DNA of 64,000 nucleotides, taken from positions 118,340 to 182,339 of the IMG/VR virus record IMGVR_UViG_3300032229_000533, one strand, 5' to 3'. Both the position numbers and the translations under genes were made by a program. The number at the start of each line of letters is the position of its first letter. Positions within the stretch are counted from its first letter, which is position 1. The notes beneath the pieces are model-generated. The model had not been told where the DNA came from. It was given only the letters and a program-made list of their open reading frames with translations, and did no database searches. Shown piece after piece: positions 24,575-31,510 of this stretch. Source of the DNA: a virus.

Positions 24575-24965
24575 ATTTTATTAACCCCCACACCTCTTTA
24601 CAATACTTCTCATTCTCAACCGCCTCAATCTCCATCGGGTGATTCTCATACCCATACTTTTTCAACATCTTATAGTACTTGCTCGCCACAGGTTGTAATG
24701 TGTGAGTGTATTCGTGTAATGTTGTTGTAATCAAATCACTAACATTTTTACAATTATTTTTAAACACTATAATTGTATGAGTGTCGGGACGATATTCACC
24801 ATACTTCAAAAAGTCATCGTTTTTACTCTGAGATTTCACAATCGCTTTACAAAAACCTTTTCTTTTATTCACCCCAAACATAACCTCACAAATACCAATT
24901 GTTTTATCAACAATTTGTCTAATCTCTTTGTGTGTTAAAGTCTTCAAATTAGTGTTTATTCTCAT
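24573..24965 (-). CDS. HEXXH zincin-like protein
   Basis: 130 residues from MRINTNLKTLTHKEI (ATG at 24965); a start 45 bases further upstream is less likely because it adds an unrelated tail. The motif 'TTLHEYTHTLQ' is HEXXH, followed about 30 residues later by 'HPMEIEAVENEKYC', whose Glu/His could complete the zinc site, as in SprT- or ImmA-like small peptidases. Located within the tRNA array; the final TAG shares two bases with the next tRNA-like element. Substrate unknown. Confidence 0.7.
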   Translation of the reverse strand: MRINTNLKTLTHKEIRQIVDKTIGICEVMFGVNKRKGFCKAIVKSQSKNDDFLKYGEYRPDTHTIIVFKNNCKNVSDLITTTLHEYTHTLQPVASKYYKMLKKYGYENHPMEIEAVENEKYCKEVWGLIK

Positions 24966-25029
24966 ATTATATCCCCGTTTTGTTACACAAAGATACGGAA
25001 TATTCCCCAAATCACCAAAAAAAGTTTTG

Positions 25030-25162
25030 TAGTCAAGGTCGGACTCGAACCGAATACCGTTCTTGACGGATTAGACAACCTTATAACGTCTCGCGTCCAA
25101 ATGGTTATGGACCGTGGTGTTTTTCGGACTTGGGTACCTTCCCGCATTACGCCCACTTGACT
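25030..25162 (-). tRNA. tRNA-like element with a long insertion, class II-like
   Basis: Acceptor AGTCAAG/CTTGACT is perfect over seven pairs, and the T arm reads TCGG-TTCGAGT-CCGA. CCGT/ACGG forms a variable arm and AGACG...TTGTCT an anticodon-like arm whose loop contains TTATAAG. The element is 133 bases; about 40-50 bases are extra between the D region and the anticodon-like arm, including a GTCC/GGAC hairpin. It may be a tRNA with an intervening sequence, a decayed gene or a tRNA-shaped RNA with another role. Confidence 0.45.
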
Positions 25163-25367
25163 AACCCCAGTTGTTCGTTCATCTCGGAGATGGGTGCTCC
25201 TGCACGTGTTTCCACCCACGGGATGGTAGCTTTTCTCCTCGGTATTGTAGGACCGAGTGCCTGTTGAGCAACCATTGGCTACTAATGGTTTTGTTTACCC
25301 CCTTCACCAGCTTAATGGACTGGCTGCCATATCGGAAGTGGGGGTTTCCTGTTATTTCAGGACTTCG
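25163..25367. other. Hairpin-rich spacer in the tRNA array
   Basis: Contains at least four clear inverted repeats: CATCTC/GAGATG, CTCGGT/ACCGAG, AACCATT/AATGGTT and ACCCCCTTC/GAAGTGGGGGT. Less AT-rich than the surroundings. No gene seen; short open frames here have no coding character. Confidence 0.45.
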
Positions 25368-25440
25368 TGGTAAGGGTTGGAATCGAACCAACGGCACAGG
25401 GATTTTCAGTCCCTTGCTCTACCTACTGAGCTACCATACC
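25368..25440 (-). tRNA. tRNA-Phe (GAA)
   Basis: Acceptor GGTATGG/CCTTACC, anticodon arm AGGGA-CTGAAAA-TCCCT, T arm GTTGG-TTCGATT-CCAAC. Confidence 0.93.
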
Positions 25441-25758
25441 AAATTTGAGGTTGAGACCCTCTGTGTTGTAGTGTACGATTATGTTTTCCATAATTCAAGT
25501 AATGTCACTCATCTTTATATCTCCTTTCTCAAGGGAACAACACAATATTGTTGATAATGATGGAGTACCCGTCTCGCTCCAATCTTAAGTGCTTCTTCAG
25601 TTTTACGAGGTCCTCGGCACTGTCCTTTTCAGGGGGTGATGAATTCCAATTCCATTCTGAAGAGTCGACCTTCGTTGAATGGGGAAAACCATTATCAATT
25701 CCTTTCGTCGGGGGAGTAGGTCACCAACTTCTTTAACCCCTACTCCCCCACATTATTG
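25441..25758. other. Structured 318-base spacer in the tRNA array
   Basis: No gene recognised. GTGTTGT (about 25463) can pair with ACAACAC (about 25530), and an 11-base perfect stem GGGGGAGTAGG/CCTACTCCCCC closes an 18-base loop at about 25711-25750. Possible processing signal or small RNA. Confidence 0.45.
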
Positions 25759-25830
25759 TAGTCGGTACGGGAATCGAACCCGTCTTTTATCCGTGAAAGG
25801 GATATGTCCTAACCGATAGACTAACCGACC
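25759..25830 (-). tRNA. tRNA-Glu (TTC)
   Basis: Acceptor GGTCGGT/ACCGACT, anticodon arm TATCC-CTTTCAC-GGATA, T arm GACGGG-type with TTCGATT loop. Confidence 0.92.
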
Positions 25831-25837
25831 AATTGTG

Positions 25838-25910
25838 TAGTCCCTGTAGGACTCGAACCTACGACTGCTTGCATGTAAGGCAAGAGCTCTACCAACTGAG
25901 CTAAAGGACT
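25838..25910 (-). tRNA. tRNA-Val (TAC)
   Basis: Acceptor AGTCCTT/AGGGACT, anticodon arm CTTGC-CTTACAT-GCAAG, T arm GTAGG-TTCGAGT-CCTAC. Confidence 0.93.
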
Positions 25911-25995
25911 ATTTTTTTCCAACATGTCAAAGACCTATTTTGTTTTTCAACGATACAAAGGTAATACATTTTTTTTAAAGTTTTGGACTAAAAAC

Positions 25996-26034
25996 AAAAA
26001 ACCCCAAACTTTTTTTCAAAGTTCGGGGTTTTAA
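25996..26034. terminator. Terminator-like hairpin inside the tRNA array
   Basis: ACCCCAAACTTT and AAAGTTCGGGGT form a long stem flanked by A and T runs. A related hairpin lies at 29316-29350, so it is a repeated module, each time downstream of a candidate mini-gene. Confidence 0.6.
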
Positions 26035-26083
26035 TATCTTGTTATTTCTAACTTGTTATTAACGTACTACCTTATATCCGAAC

Positions 26084-26167
26084 TCAATTTTGCATATGAC
26101 GATACCAGCTACAGAATACCTCTTGTTGCTTAATAACCGACGACATATGTTTAATTGATGTTCTCAT
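26084..26167 (-). CDS. Candidate 27-residue small ORF
   Basis: ATG at 26167, product MRTSIKHMSSVIKQQEVFC followed by SWYRHMQN. It lies between a promoter/operator-like site (26188-26207) and a terminator hairpin, the arrangement of a small transcription unit. It may instead be a non-coding RNA. The rest of the 25911-26230 gap holds nothing else I can support. Confidence 0.3.
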   Translation of the reverse strand: MRTSIKHMSSVIKQQEVFCSWYRHMQN

Positions 26168-26187
26168 TGTTTTATAATTATTACAAT

Positions 26188-26207
26188 AATACGAAAAGTT
26201 TCGTATT
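26188..26207. promoter_or_regulatory. Perfect inverted repeat, candidate operator
   Basis: AATACGAAA and TTTCGTATT separated by AG, 9-base arms. On the minus strand it lies between TTGACA and a TATTATTG element, the place where a repressor would block a promoter. Confidence 0.5.
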
Positions 26208-26230
26208 TGTCAAATATTTTTTTGTTTTAG

Positions 26231-26303
26231 TACCCCAAGAGGGATTCGAACCCTCAAAAACTTGTTCCTAAGACAAGCGTGTATACCGTTCCACCATCGG
26301 GGT
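26231..26303 (-). tRNA. tRNA-Leu (TAG) with a short variable loop
   Basis: Acceptor ACCCCGA/TTGGGGT, anticodon arm CTTGT-CTTAGGA-ACAAG, T arm GAGGG-TTCGAAT-CCCTC. The variable region is only TTTTT, whereas bacterial leucine tRNAs have a long variable arm. The anticodon reads CUA/CUN. Confidence 0.85.
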
Positions 26304-26403
26304 GTTCATCACATCGTACAGGCATTCTACTCCCAGCTCCGAGGAATTGTATCTAACTTAGCCCTTCTCCACCGCTGTATGGGTACCTGAGGATATGATT
26401 TTG

Positions 26404-26477
26404 TATCCCCGATTGGATTCGAACCAATGACCCACAGCTTAGAAGGCTGTTGCTCTATCCAACTGAGCTACGGAGAC
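26404..26477 (-). tRNA. tRNA-Arg (TCT)
   Basis: Acceptor GTCTCCG/CGGGGAT, anticodon arm ACAGC-CTTCTAA-GCTGT. Reads AGA/AGG. Confidence 0.92.
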
Positions 26478-26486
26478 ATATTTTTG

Positions 26487-26574
26487 TGGTACCGAGAGCG
26501 GGACTCGAACCCGCACGAACATTACTGTCCAAGGGATTTTAAGTCCCTCGTGTCTACCTTTTCACCACCTCGGC
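26487..26574 (-). tRNA. tRNA-Leu (TAA)
   Basis: Acceptor GCCGAGG/TCTCGGT, encoded CCA, anticodon arm AGGGA-CTTAAAA-TCCCT, long variable arm. Reads UUA/UUG. Confidence 0.93.
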
Positions 26575-26622
26575 GTCTTGTTTTGTTGTACAAATATAGG
26601 AAATAAAATTGGATACTACAAC

Positions 26623-27342
26623 TTATAGAGAAAAATTTTCTTCAAATAATGTATTTGAATCATTTTCTTCTGTGTTGTAAGTGTGTTCTAATTCAACGGT
26701 TGAATTGTTGAAATTAAAGATGAATCGTCCGTCAGAACCTTCGTTGATTTCCCAACCACCGAAATGACTTTCAAGTTGACTATAACACCAATCTTCAATT
26801 GAGGCAGGAACTGCATCACTTGTTTCATCAAATGAACTTTCAATATAACCAGAATCTCCACCACCATTGTAACTTAGAGTTAGGATACCATCACTTGGAA
26901 CTTCAACATCTTGCATGTCTTCTTCCATCCACTTATCAAATCTTGATTTATCCTCGTCAGAATCATACTCAACTGTATTACCATCACCTCTATCGTAATA
27001 TGAATAATTGTGAGTTACGGTAAGTTCTTTTCTCTTACAATCAATTTCAATATCAATGTTTTGATAACTCATTGTATCCATATCAGGAGATTCATATGCA
27101 CCCTCAGAAATAACATGATTCATTACTTTTTTAAGAATTGGTGTCAATCCGTCAGGTAACTCTGCTCTATAGTTATTTTCAAAATGTTGTATACGTCTCC
27201 AATCAATGTCATCATGTGACAAGTCATATTGGTCTGAATCCAATTCAATACTAATTACTCCTTCTGTCATACCCAATGACGCAAGATAGTTACAAGTTCT
27301 GTTTAAGTATTTTTTTTCGTCTGGGGTTAAAATTTCTGCCAT
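26623..27342 (-). CDS. Acidic protein of unknown function
   Basis: 239 residues from MAEILTPDEKKYLNR (ATG at 27342); an upstream in-frame start would place the TATTTATT element inside the gene. Very acidic throughout, with Tyr/Asp-rich stretches (NYSYYDRGDGNTVEYDSDED) and beta-like C-terminal half ending in 'LEHTYNTEENDSN'. No family recognised. It ends 48 bases before the 5' end of tRNA-Leu(TAA) and lies 11 bases downstream of the DUF6915-like gene, so the two form a small operon within the array. Confidence 0.7.
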   Translation of the reverse strand: MAEILTPDEKKYLNRTCNYLASLGMTEGVISIELDSDQYDLSHDDIDWRRIQHFENNYRAELPDGLTPILKKVMNHVISEGAYESPDMDTMSYQNIDIEIDCKRKELTVTHNYSYYDRGDGNTVEYDSDEDKSRFDKWMEEDMQDVEVPSDGILTLSYNGGGDSGYIESSFDETSDAVPASIEDWCYSQLESHFGGWEINEGSDGRFIFNFNNSTVELEHTYNTEENDSNTLFEENFSL

Positions 27343-27345
27343 ATT

Positions 27346-27353
27346 AATAAATA
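27346..27353 (-). promoter_or_regulatory. TATTTATT element, putative phage late promoter
   Basis: Three bases before the ATG at 27342; it overlaps the end region of the 27354 gene. Confidence 0.4.
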
Positions 27354-27701
27354 TCAATCTTCTATTTTAAGTGTCCTCAACATCCATTGAGGTCGTTTAT
27401 TTTCTAAAATATTGTTCATCCATTCTTTTGCTGATGGTAAATAATTGTTACAATCTTCTTTTACGTGTTGTTCTCCAACATAACGAGTGTAAACTATTTT
27501 TCCATCACTATTAATGAATTCTGGTCCAAACCTTTTTTCCATTTCAAAAATCCCTTCGCTATGATGTCTGAACATTCTATGTAAAGAATCTCCCATCCAA
27601 CCTTTGGTTTCATCTAACCATTCGTGTAAATGAATATAATCTTCAGGTTTACCACCAAACTTTTTTGCGGAACTTTTTGCATGTATATTAGGATGTGCCA
27701 T
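27354..27701 (-). CDS. DUF6915-like protein
   Basis: A 115-residue protein whose layout fits a widespread bacterial and phage family: 'HAKSSAKKFGGKPEDYIHLHEWLDET' (in part), 'DSLHRMFRHHSEGIFEMEKRFG', 'NSDGKIVYTRYVGEQHVKEDC'. Conserved His pairs suggest metal binding, but no activity is established for the family. Located between tRNA-Ala(TGC) and the acidic 26623 gene. Confidence 0.7.
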   Translation of the reverse strand: MAHPNIHAKSSAKKFGGKPEDYIHLHEWLDETKGWMGDSLHRMFRHHSEGIFEMEKRFGPEFINSDGKIVYTRYVGEQHVKEDCNNYLPSAKEWMNNILENKRPQWMLRTLKIED

Positions 27702-27719
27702 ATTTTATTTATTTATTTG

Positions 27720-27793
27720 TGGAGAAGGAGGGACTCGAACCCGCGACTTCTTGAATGCAAATCAAGCGCTCTAGCCAACTGAGCTACATCCCC
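27720..27793 (-). tRNA. tRNA-Ala (TGC)
   Basis: Acceptor GGGGATG/CTTCTCC with one T-T mismatch, anticodon arm CTTGA-TTTGCAT-TCAAG, T arm GCGGG-TTCGAGT-CCCTC with one mismatch. Confidence 0.85.
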
Positions 27794-27801
27794 AAACACT
27801 T

Positions 27802-27918
27802 TTAGTATAAACCATCTGTAATTGATTTATAGATAAGTACAACCATTCCGATTGCCCACGCACTTACCGCTAATATAATTACGGTGTCTTTCAGTGTAAT
27901 TTTCTTTAACAACTTCAT
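27802..27918 (-). CDS. Single-pass membrane mini-protein
   Basis: A 38-residue protein, MKLLKKITLKDTVII then a hydrophobic helix (LAVSAWAIGMVVLIY) and a short tail KSITDGLY. The basic N-terminus, clean helix and placement exactly between two tRNAs support a real small gene. Function unknown. Confidence 0.55.
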   Translation of the reverse strand: MKLLKKITLKDTVIILAVSAWAIGMVVLIYKSITDGLY

Positions 27919-27991
27919 AATGTTTTTTTAATGGTTTTCAAAATAGGTTACAAAGATAAATAAAAAGGTTTAATTACCAAAAATATTTTTG

Positions 27992-28065
27992 AGCCTCCTG
28001 TCGGATTCGAACCAACGACATTCGCATTACAAGTGCGACGCTCTGGCCAACTGAGCTAAGGAGGC
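27992..28065 (-). tRNA. tRNA-Thr (TGT)
   Basis: Acceptor GCCTCCT/AGGAGGC, anticodon arm TCGCA-CTTGTAA-TGCGA, T arm GTTGG-TTCGAAT-CCGAC. Confidence 0.93.
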
Positions 28066-28157
28066 GTTTTCGGTAAAGAATAGTCACGACCACCTCTGTT
28101 TCTCTTTACCTGTTATTCAATCGTGGCACAATGTGGTACGACCCTAACTGAATCTTG

Positions 28158-28231
28158 CGGTTCGGACGGGACTCGAACCCGCGACCTCCTGCGTGACAGG
28201 CAGGCATTCTAACCAGCTGAACTACCGAACC
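28158..28231 (-). tRNA. tRNA-Asp (GTC)
   Basis: Acceptor GGTTCGG/CCGAACC, discriminator G, anticodon arm CCTGC-CTGTCAC-GCAGG. Confidence 0.93.
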
Positions 28232-28445
28232 AAAATTCCCCACCTGAGATTCCAGTGAGTGGATTTTTCTTCTGTTTTCCTATTGAAAACACGAGACGGT
28301 CTTACCCGCACATAAACGTCAAACATACTCGGTGGGTTTGTTACGCCCAGGCTCCGACGAACCCCCTCTCTAAAGTCGTGGAAGGCTACAACTATACCAT
28401 TATTAAGAAACGGTACCAAATCTATTGGGTATCTCTTACCCCTTG
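28232..28445. other. Structured spacer in the tRNA array
   Basis: 214 bases without a convincing gene. ACCC/GGGT and GGTACC/GGGTATC pairings can be drawn. Short open frames on both strands lack a recognisable product. Confidence 0.35.
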
Positions 28446-28518
28446 AGCGGTAGACAGGTCTCGAACCTGCGACTTCGTACTTGGAAGGAACGCGCTCTAC
28501 CAACTGAGCTACTACCGC
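28446..28518 (-). tRNA. tRNA-Gly (TCC)
   Basis: Acceptor GCGGTAG/CTACCGC, anticodon arm CGTTC-CTTCCAA-GTACG with one T-T mismatch. Its first seven bases contain the stop codon (TAG) of the adjacent HNH gene. Confidence 0.9.
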
Positions 28519-29048
28519 ATTATTAAATTGTCATGTATTTCAAAATGACAATTTGAACAAACTAACATACACTTATCAACTTCATTTTTTAAGTTTTCAA
28601 AACTAAGACTTTTTCCTGATATCTGAAAATCTTTTTCTTTTGGGGTTTTATGATGAAATTGTAATGCTCTATCACATTTATTATACCCACATATTTCACA
28701 TTTTCCACCCTTATATTCTATCAATTCACGTTTTTTTCTTTTTCTCCACGATATTACATTTTCTGAATTTGTTTTAGGAATTTTATCTCTTGTAATAACG
28801 TATTTTTTAACTGTTTCAAATGCATGTCCCTTAAGTTTTGCAACTTTTTTCAAAGAACCAATTTCATCATACAAAACTTGTAACTCTTTCTTTTCCTCGT
28901 CACTCAAAGACACATCCTCACCTCCAAGTTTATGTAAGTTACAATGATAAGATACAGTTGACATAGCACAATTCAATTCGTTACAAATTTCTTTATACGT
29001 TTTACCTGATTTTCTTAATTCTATAATTTTTTCGGAGTATCTACCCAT
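28512..29048 (-). CDS. HTH-HNH homing-type endonuclease
   Basis: A 178-residue protein: an N-terminal resolvase-like helix-turn-helix (about 1-32, 'SEKIIELRKSGKTYKEICNE') and a C-terminal HNH core 'CEICGYNKCDRALQFHHKTP' to 'CMLVCSNCHFEIH', with paired CxxC knuckles. Not closely similar to the 22541 nuclease, yet it too ends inside the 5' end of a tRNA, here Gly(TCC). ATATTTATTAA lies in the leader. Confidence 0.88.
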   Translation of the reverse strand: MGRYSEKIIELRKSGKTYKEICNELNCAMSTVSYHCNLHKLGGEDVSLSDEEKKELQVLYDEIGSLKKVAKLKGHAFETVKKYVITRDKIPKTNSENVISWRKRKKRELIEYKGGKCEICGYNKCDRALQFHHKTPKEKDFQISGKSLSFENLKNEVDKCMLVCSNCHFEIHDNLIMR

Positions 29049-29093
29049 AATTAATATTTTAATTAATAAATATTAGACACTTCGTAAAAAATG

Positions 29094-29177
29094 CTGGTAC
29101 GGTAGGATTCGAACCTACGATGTGGTCACCCAGTCAGGTTAACAGCCTGATGCTCTCGGCCTCTAAGCGACGTACCA
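29094..29177 (-). tRNA. tRNA-Asn (GTT) with a long variable arm
   Basis: Acceptor TGGTACG/CGTACCA, discriminator G, anticodon arm TCAGG-CTGTTAA-CCTGA. The variable region has 15 bases and can form TGG-GTGA-CCA, whereas asparagine tRNAs normally have a five-base loop. Confidence 0.88.
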
Positions 29178-29183
29178 ATTATG

Positions 29184-29256
29184 TAGAGTAGACAGGGGTC
29201 GAACCTGCACGCACTTGCTCCCAAAGCAAGGGACCTACCAATTGGTCAACTACTCT
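29184..29256 (-). tRNA. tRNA-Pro (TGG)
   Basis: Acceptor AGAGTAG/CTACTCT, anticodon arm CTTGC-TTTGGGA-GCAAG. Confidence 0.93.
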
Positions 29257-29315
29257 ATTTTATTTCCCACATGTCAAAGAACACTACAAATATACAAAAG
29301 AAAACCTTTAAAAAC

Positions 29316-29352
29316 AAAAAACCCCGAACTTTTTATGTTCAGGGTTTTTAAA
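29316..29352. terminator. Terminator-like hairpin at the head of the tRNA array
   Basis: ACCCCGAAC, six bases, GTTCAGGGT flanked by A and T runs; related to the hairpin at 25996-26034. Confidence 0.6.
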
Positions 29353-29373
29353 TTTTGGCTTCTTAGTATTCCA

Positions 29374-29463
29374 TTATTTAAAGTCTGAACATGAGCATAG
29401 AGTGCCTAACCCGTCATTTGTCGGTGTTAAATTCGCTCTATCAAGTGTGTTCAAATTTTTCAT
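29374..29463 (-). CDS. Candidate 29-residue small ORF
   Basis: ATG at 29463, product MKNLNTLDRANLTPTNDG then LGTLCSCSDFK. A TATATTTATAG element lies about 12 bases upstream and a terminator hairpin follows. Could equally be a small RNA; the sequence has no homology I recognise. Confidence 0.3.
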   Translation of the reverse strand: MKNLNTLDRANLTPTNDGLGTLCSCSDFK

Positions 29464-29505
29464 AATGTTTCTATAAATATAGTCAAAAATTTAAAAAATC
29501 AACCC

Positions 29506-29766
29506 CTACAGGTATTTTTTGAATAAATCTTCCAAAGTTTTTTCATCTTCTTGTGAAAGACGGTAATATTTTTCTTTCAATAGGTCCATTTTCTCAATGA
29601 AAACTCCCTCTAAAACTCCAATGTTTTTTTCAGTATCTTCTACTGCGGATGGACTAATATGTCCTCCCTCAATTAGAGCTTCAATAAGTTCTTTAATGTC
29701 TCGTTTGTTACATGCTGATACAAACTCATCGGCATCAACGTCTACGTATGTGTCAAATTCTGGCAT
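29506..29766 (-). CDS. Small acidic protein of unknown function
   Basis: 86 residues from MPEFDTYVDVDADEF (ATG at 29766). A longer frame upstream is rejected because it runs over the promoter TATATTTG at 29796-29803. The N-terminal 'DVDADEFVSACNKRDIKELIE' pattern (in part) with a C-terminal helix recurs in small phage proteins, but the function is unknown. Confidence 0.65.
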   Translation of the reverse strand: MPEFDTYVDVDADEFVSACNKRDIKELIEALIEGGHISPSAVEDTEKNIGVLEGVFIEKMDLLKEKYYRLSQEDEKTLEDLFKKYL

Positions 29767-29795
29767 GATATGTTTTTTTTTTAAATTGTACAATG

Positions 29796-29803
29796 CAAAT
29801 ATA
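29796..29803 (-). promoter_or_regulatory. TATATTTG promoter element
   Basis: Exact match, 29 bases upstream of the ATG at 29766. Confidence 0.6.
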
Positions 29804-29851
29804 AGGACTATTTTGGAACATTCCAACTATTTATTAAGATAAATTATTGAA

Positions 29852-31018
29852 ATGAAGTTAAACAGAAAAAACATATTAAAAGAGGGTTTATTTACAAATT
29901 TACTTAAAACTTCAGTTAAAACATTACCATCAACTTTCAAATATCTTGATGATATTACAAGATTAATGACCCCTGAAGTCAAAGCAATCGCCAACACAAC
30001 TACACCAGCAATTCTGAATGTAAGTGAAGGAACTGCAAAAAGATTTTATAAAGATTTTTTTCTATCAACAAACCAATTGTCAAGAAATGCTACTAAAGTT
30101 TCAATGGAAGGGTTAACTCAAAAAGGTATTCAAAATTTAATAGGATTGAAAAAAAATATATCTGACTTATTAAACTTGACTAATGTGTCTCCTGGTGCAA
30201 AAATAGATGCAAAAAACCTAATAAATGTTGTACATAGTACAAAGAATGGGGTTGATAATTTAGTTAATGAGTTGAAATTAGTTAAACCAAATAGTGCGGA
30301 TTTAACAGTTGCAAAAGAAATGCAGACACAAATTGATGATGTTATTTCTAAAAATAATACAATTTTTAAAAATGCGACCATGGGGACATCTACATCAACT
30401 AACCCAAAACCAGTTGTTAAACCAAAAGTCGAGCCAAAATCACTAACTAAACCAAAAGTTGAACCTAAACCAATAGTTAAACCAAAAGTTGAGCCAAAAC
30501 CAACGGTTAAAACAAAAGTTGAACCAAAAGTTAAATCATCATCGCCTAAAGTTAAAATACCTGTGGGAAACTTCAACGAAGTCCAAATTATAAGAGGTTC
30601 GTATAACCTTCCAACACAAAAATCTGCACGTTTTGTTGACCAACTGCTTGAAAAATCTTTCTATGAGGGGTTTGGAAAACGTCACGATATGTGGTCAGAT
30701 GAAATTATAAATCAATTAACCCCTGAAACAAAAAGTTATTTGTTACAATTGAAAAAAAATCTTGAAAAAGAAGGTTTGTTGTATACAAATGGATTTACAC
30801 AAGAATTTAAAAGGTTACCAAAAACGGCAGATGAAGAAATAAAATTACTTTCTGGAAATCATTGGGGTGGACTTGGAAGAAGAATGGGTGCACAAAATTC
30901 AATCAAATCTTTACCTATCCCAAGCAATAGTGTAATTCAAAATTTATTAGACAAGACAATGCAATCATCCAAGAAAGAAGAGATTTTGCAACTTTATAAA
31001 ACTTTGTTTAATAAGTAA
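29852..31018 (+). CDS. Virion-protein candidate with KPKVEPK repeats
   Basis: A 388-residue protein. The leader MKLNRKNILKEGLF has LKE before G. Residues about 15-175 are helical. Residues 190-235 are a low-complexity linker of at least five KPKVEPK-type units. The C-terminal 150 residues are soluble, with 'HWGGLGRRMGAQNS' near 355. No family recognised. TATTTATT lies 16 bases upstream. It overlaps the end of a convergent small gene by 11 bases. Confidence 0.75.
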   Translation: MKLNRKNILKEGLFTNLLKTSVKTLPSTFKYLDDITRLMTPEVKAIANTTTPAILNVSEGTAKRFYKDFFLSTNQLSRNATKVSMEGLTQKGIQNLIGLKKNISDLLNLTNVSPGAKIDAKNLINVVHSTKNGVDNLVNELKLVKPNSADLTVAKEMQTQIDDVISKNNTIFKNATMGTSTSTNPKPVVKPKVEPKSLTKPKVEPKPIVKPKVEPKPTVKTKVEPKVKSSSPKVKIPVGNFNEVQIIRGSYNLPTQKSARFVDQLLEKSFYEGFGKRHDMWSDEIINQLTPETKSYLLQLKKNLEKEGLLYTNGFTQEFKRLPKTADEEIKLLSGNHWGGLGRRMGAQNSIKSLPIPSNSVIQNLLDKTMQSSKKEEILQLYKTLFNK

Positions 31019-31175
31019 ATTTAATTGTATCCCCTTCTGAATAACGAATACCTGAGAAAATAACACCTGTTTGTGTTGTGTCACCCAAAGACTTAACTTC
31101 GTACTTGTATTGTCCGTTGTCTACTGTTTGACAACACAATACCAAAAATAGTTTAATTCCAATTATTGTTTTCAT
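31008..31175 (-). CDS. Small exported protein
   Basis: 55 residues: MKTIIGIKLFLVLCCQTVDNG, a short signal/lipoprotein-like start, then a beta-rich mature part (YKYEVKSLGDTTQTGVIFSG). Its ATG overlaps the TGA of the upstream 99-residue gene (ATGA), which supports translational coupling. Lipid attachment at C14 or C15 is possible. Confidence 0.6.
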   Translation of the reverse strand: MKTIIGIKLFLVLCCQTVDNGQYKYEVKSLGDTTQTGVIFSGIRYSEGDTIKFTY

Positions 31176-31471
31176 TTTGTCAATAACATTAAAATTTTCT
31201 CTTTTGCTTCTTCAGTTGTGGAGTTATTTCGTCCACCAATATTCCACTCAATTTCTTCATCCATCCCAATTACTCGGCGATATTTCCAATCATAAACGGT
31301 AATGACTTCAGCGTTATCCAATTCTCTAATCCATTCCATTGTAACTTTTCCGTCACTACTTCTACCATTGGTCATTTCACCCAATGATTTGATTAATTGA
31401 TTTGGTGTCGCTTTAAATGTGCTTCCGTGAAAACTCGTTCCGTTTGCGCTTGCTGTTGGCATGTGTAACAT
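31172..31471 (-). CDS. Conserved phage protein of unknown function
   Basis: A 99-residue protein with 'FKATPNQLIKSLGE' and 'KVTMEWIRELDN...VITVYDWKYRR', a layout I have seen in unrelated phages without an assigned function. Start at 31471 or nine bases further in (MPTASANG). TATCTTTG (31493-31500) supplies the promoter, about 22 bases upstream. It is coupled to the next small gene by ATGA. Confidence 0.7.
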   Translation of the reverse strand: MLHMPTASANGTSFHGSTFKATPNQLIKSLGEMTNGRSSDGKVTMEWIRELDNAEVITVYDWKYRRVIGMDEEIEWNIGGRNNSTTEEAKEKILMLLTK

Positions 31472-31492
31472 AATTTGTTTTTATTAAGGATA

Positions 31493-31500
31493 CAAAGATA
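31493..31500 (-). promoter_or_regulatory. TATCTTTG promoter element
   Basis: Exact TAnnTTTG match upstream of the 31172-31471 gene. Confidence 0.6.
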
Positions 31501-31510
31501 ATATTTTTTT

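Noticed and set aside
25030-25162. Group I intron in a tRNA
   Set aside because: The insertion of 40-50 bases is far too short for a group I intron core.
25163-25740. Plus-strand and minus-strand frames over the tRNA spacers
   Set aside because: They run through tRNAs and hairpins and lack start signals and protein-like patterns.
26231-26303. Amber suppressor tRNA
   Set aside because: The anticodon is 5'-TAG-3', which reads CUA; a suppressor of UAG would need CTA.
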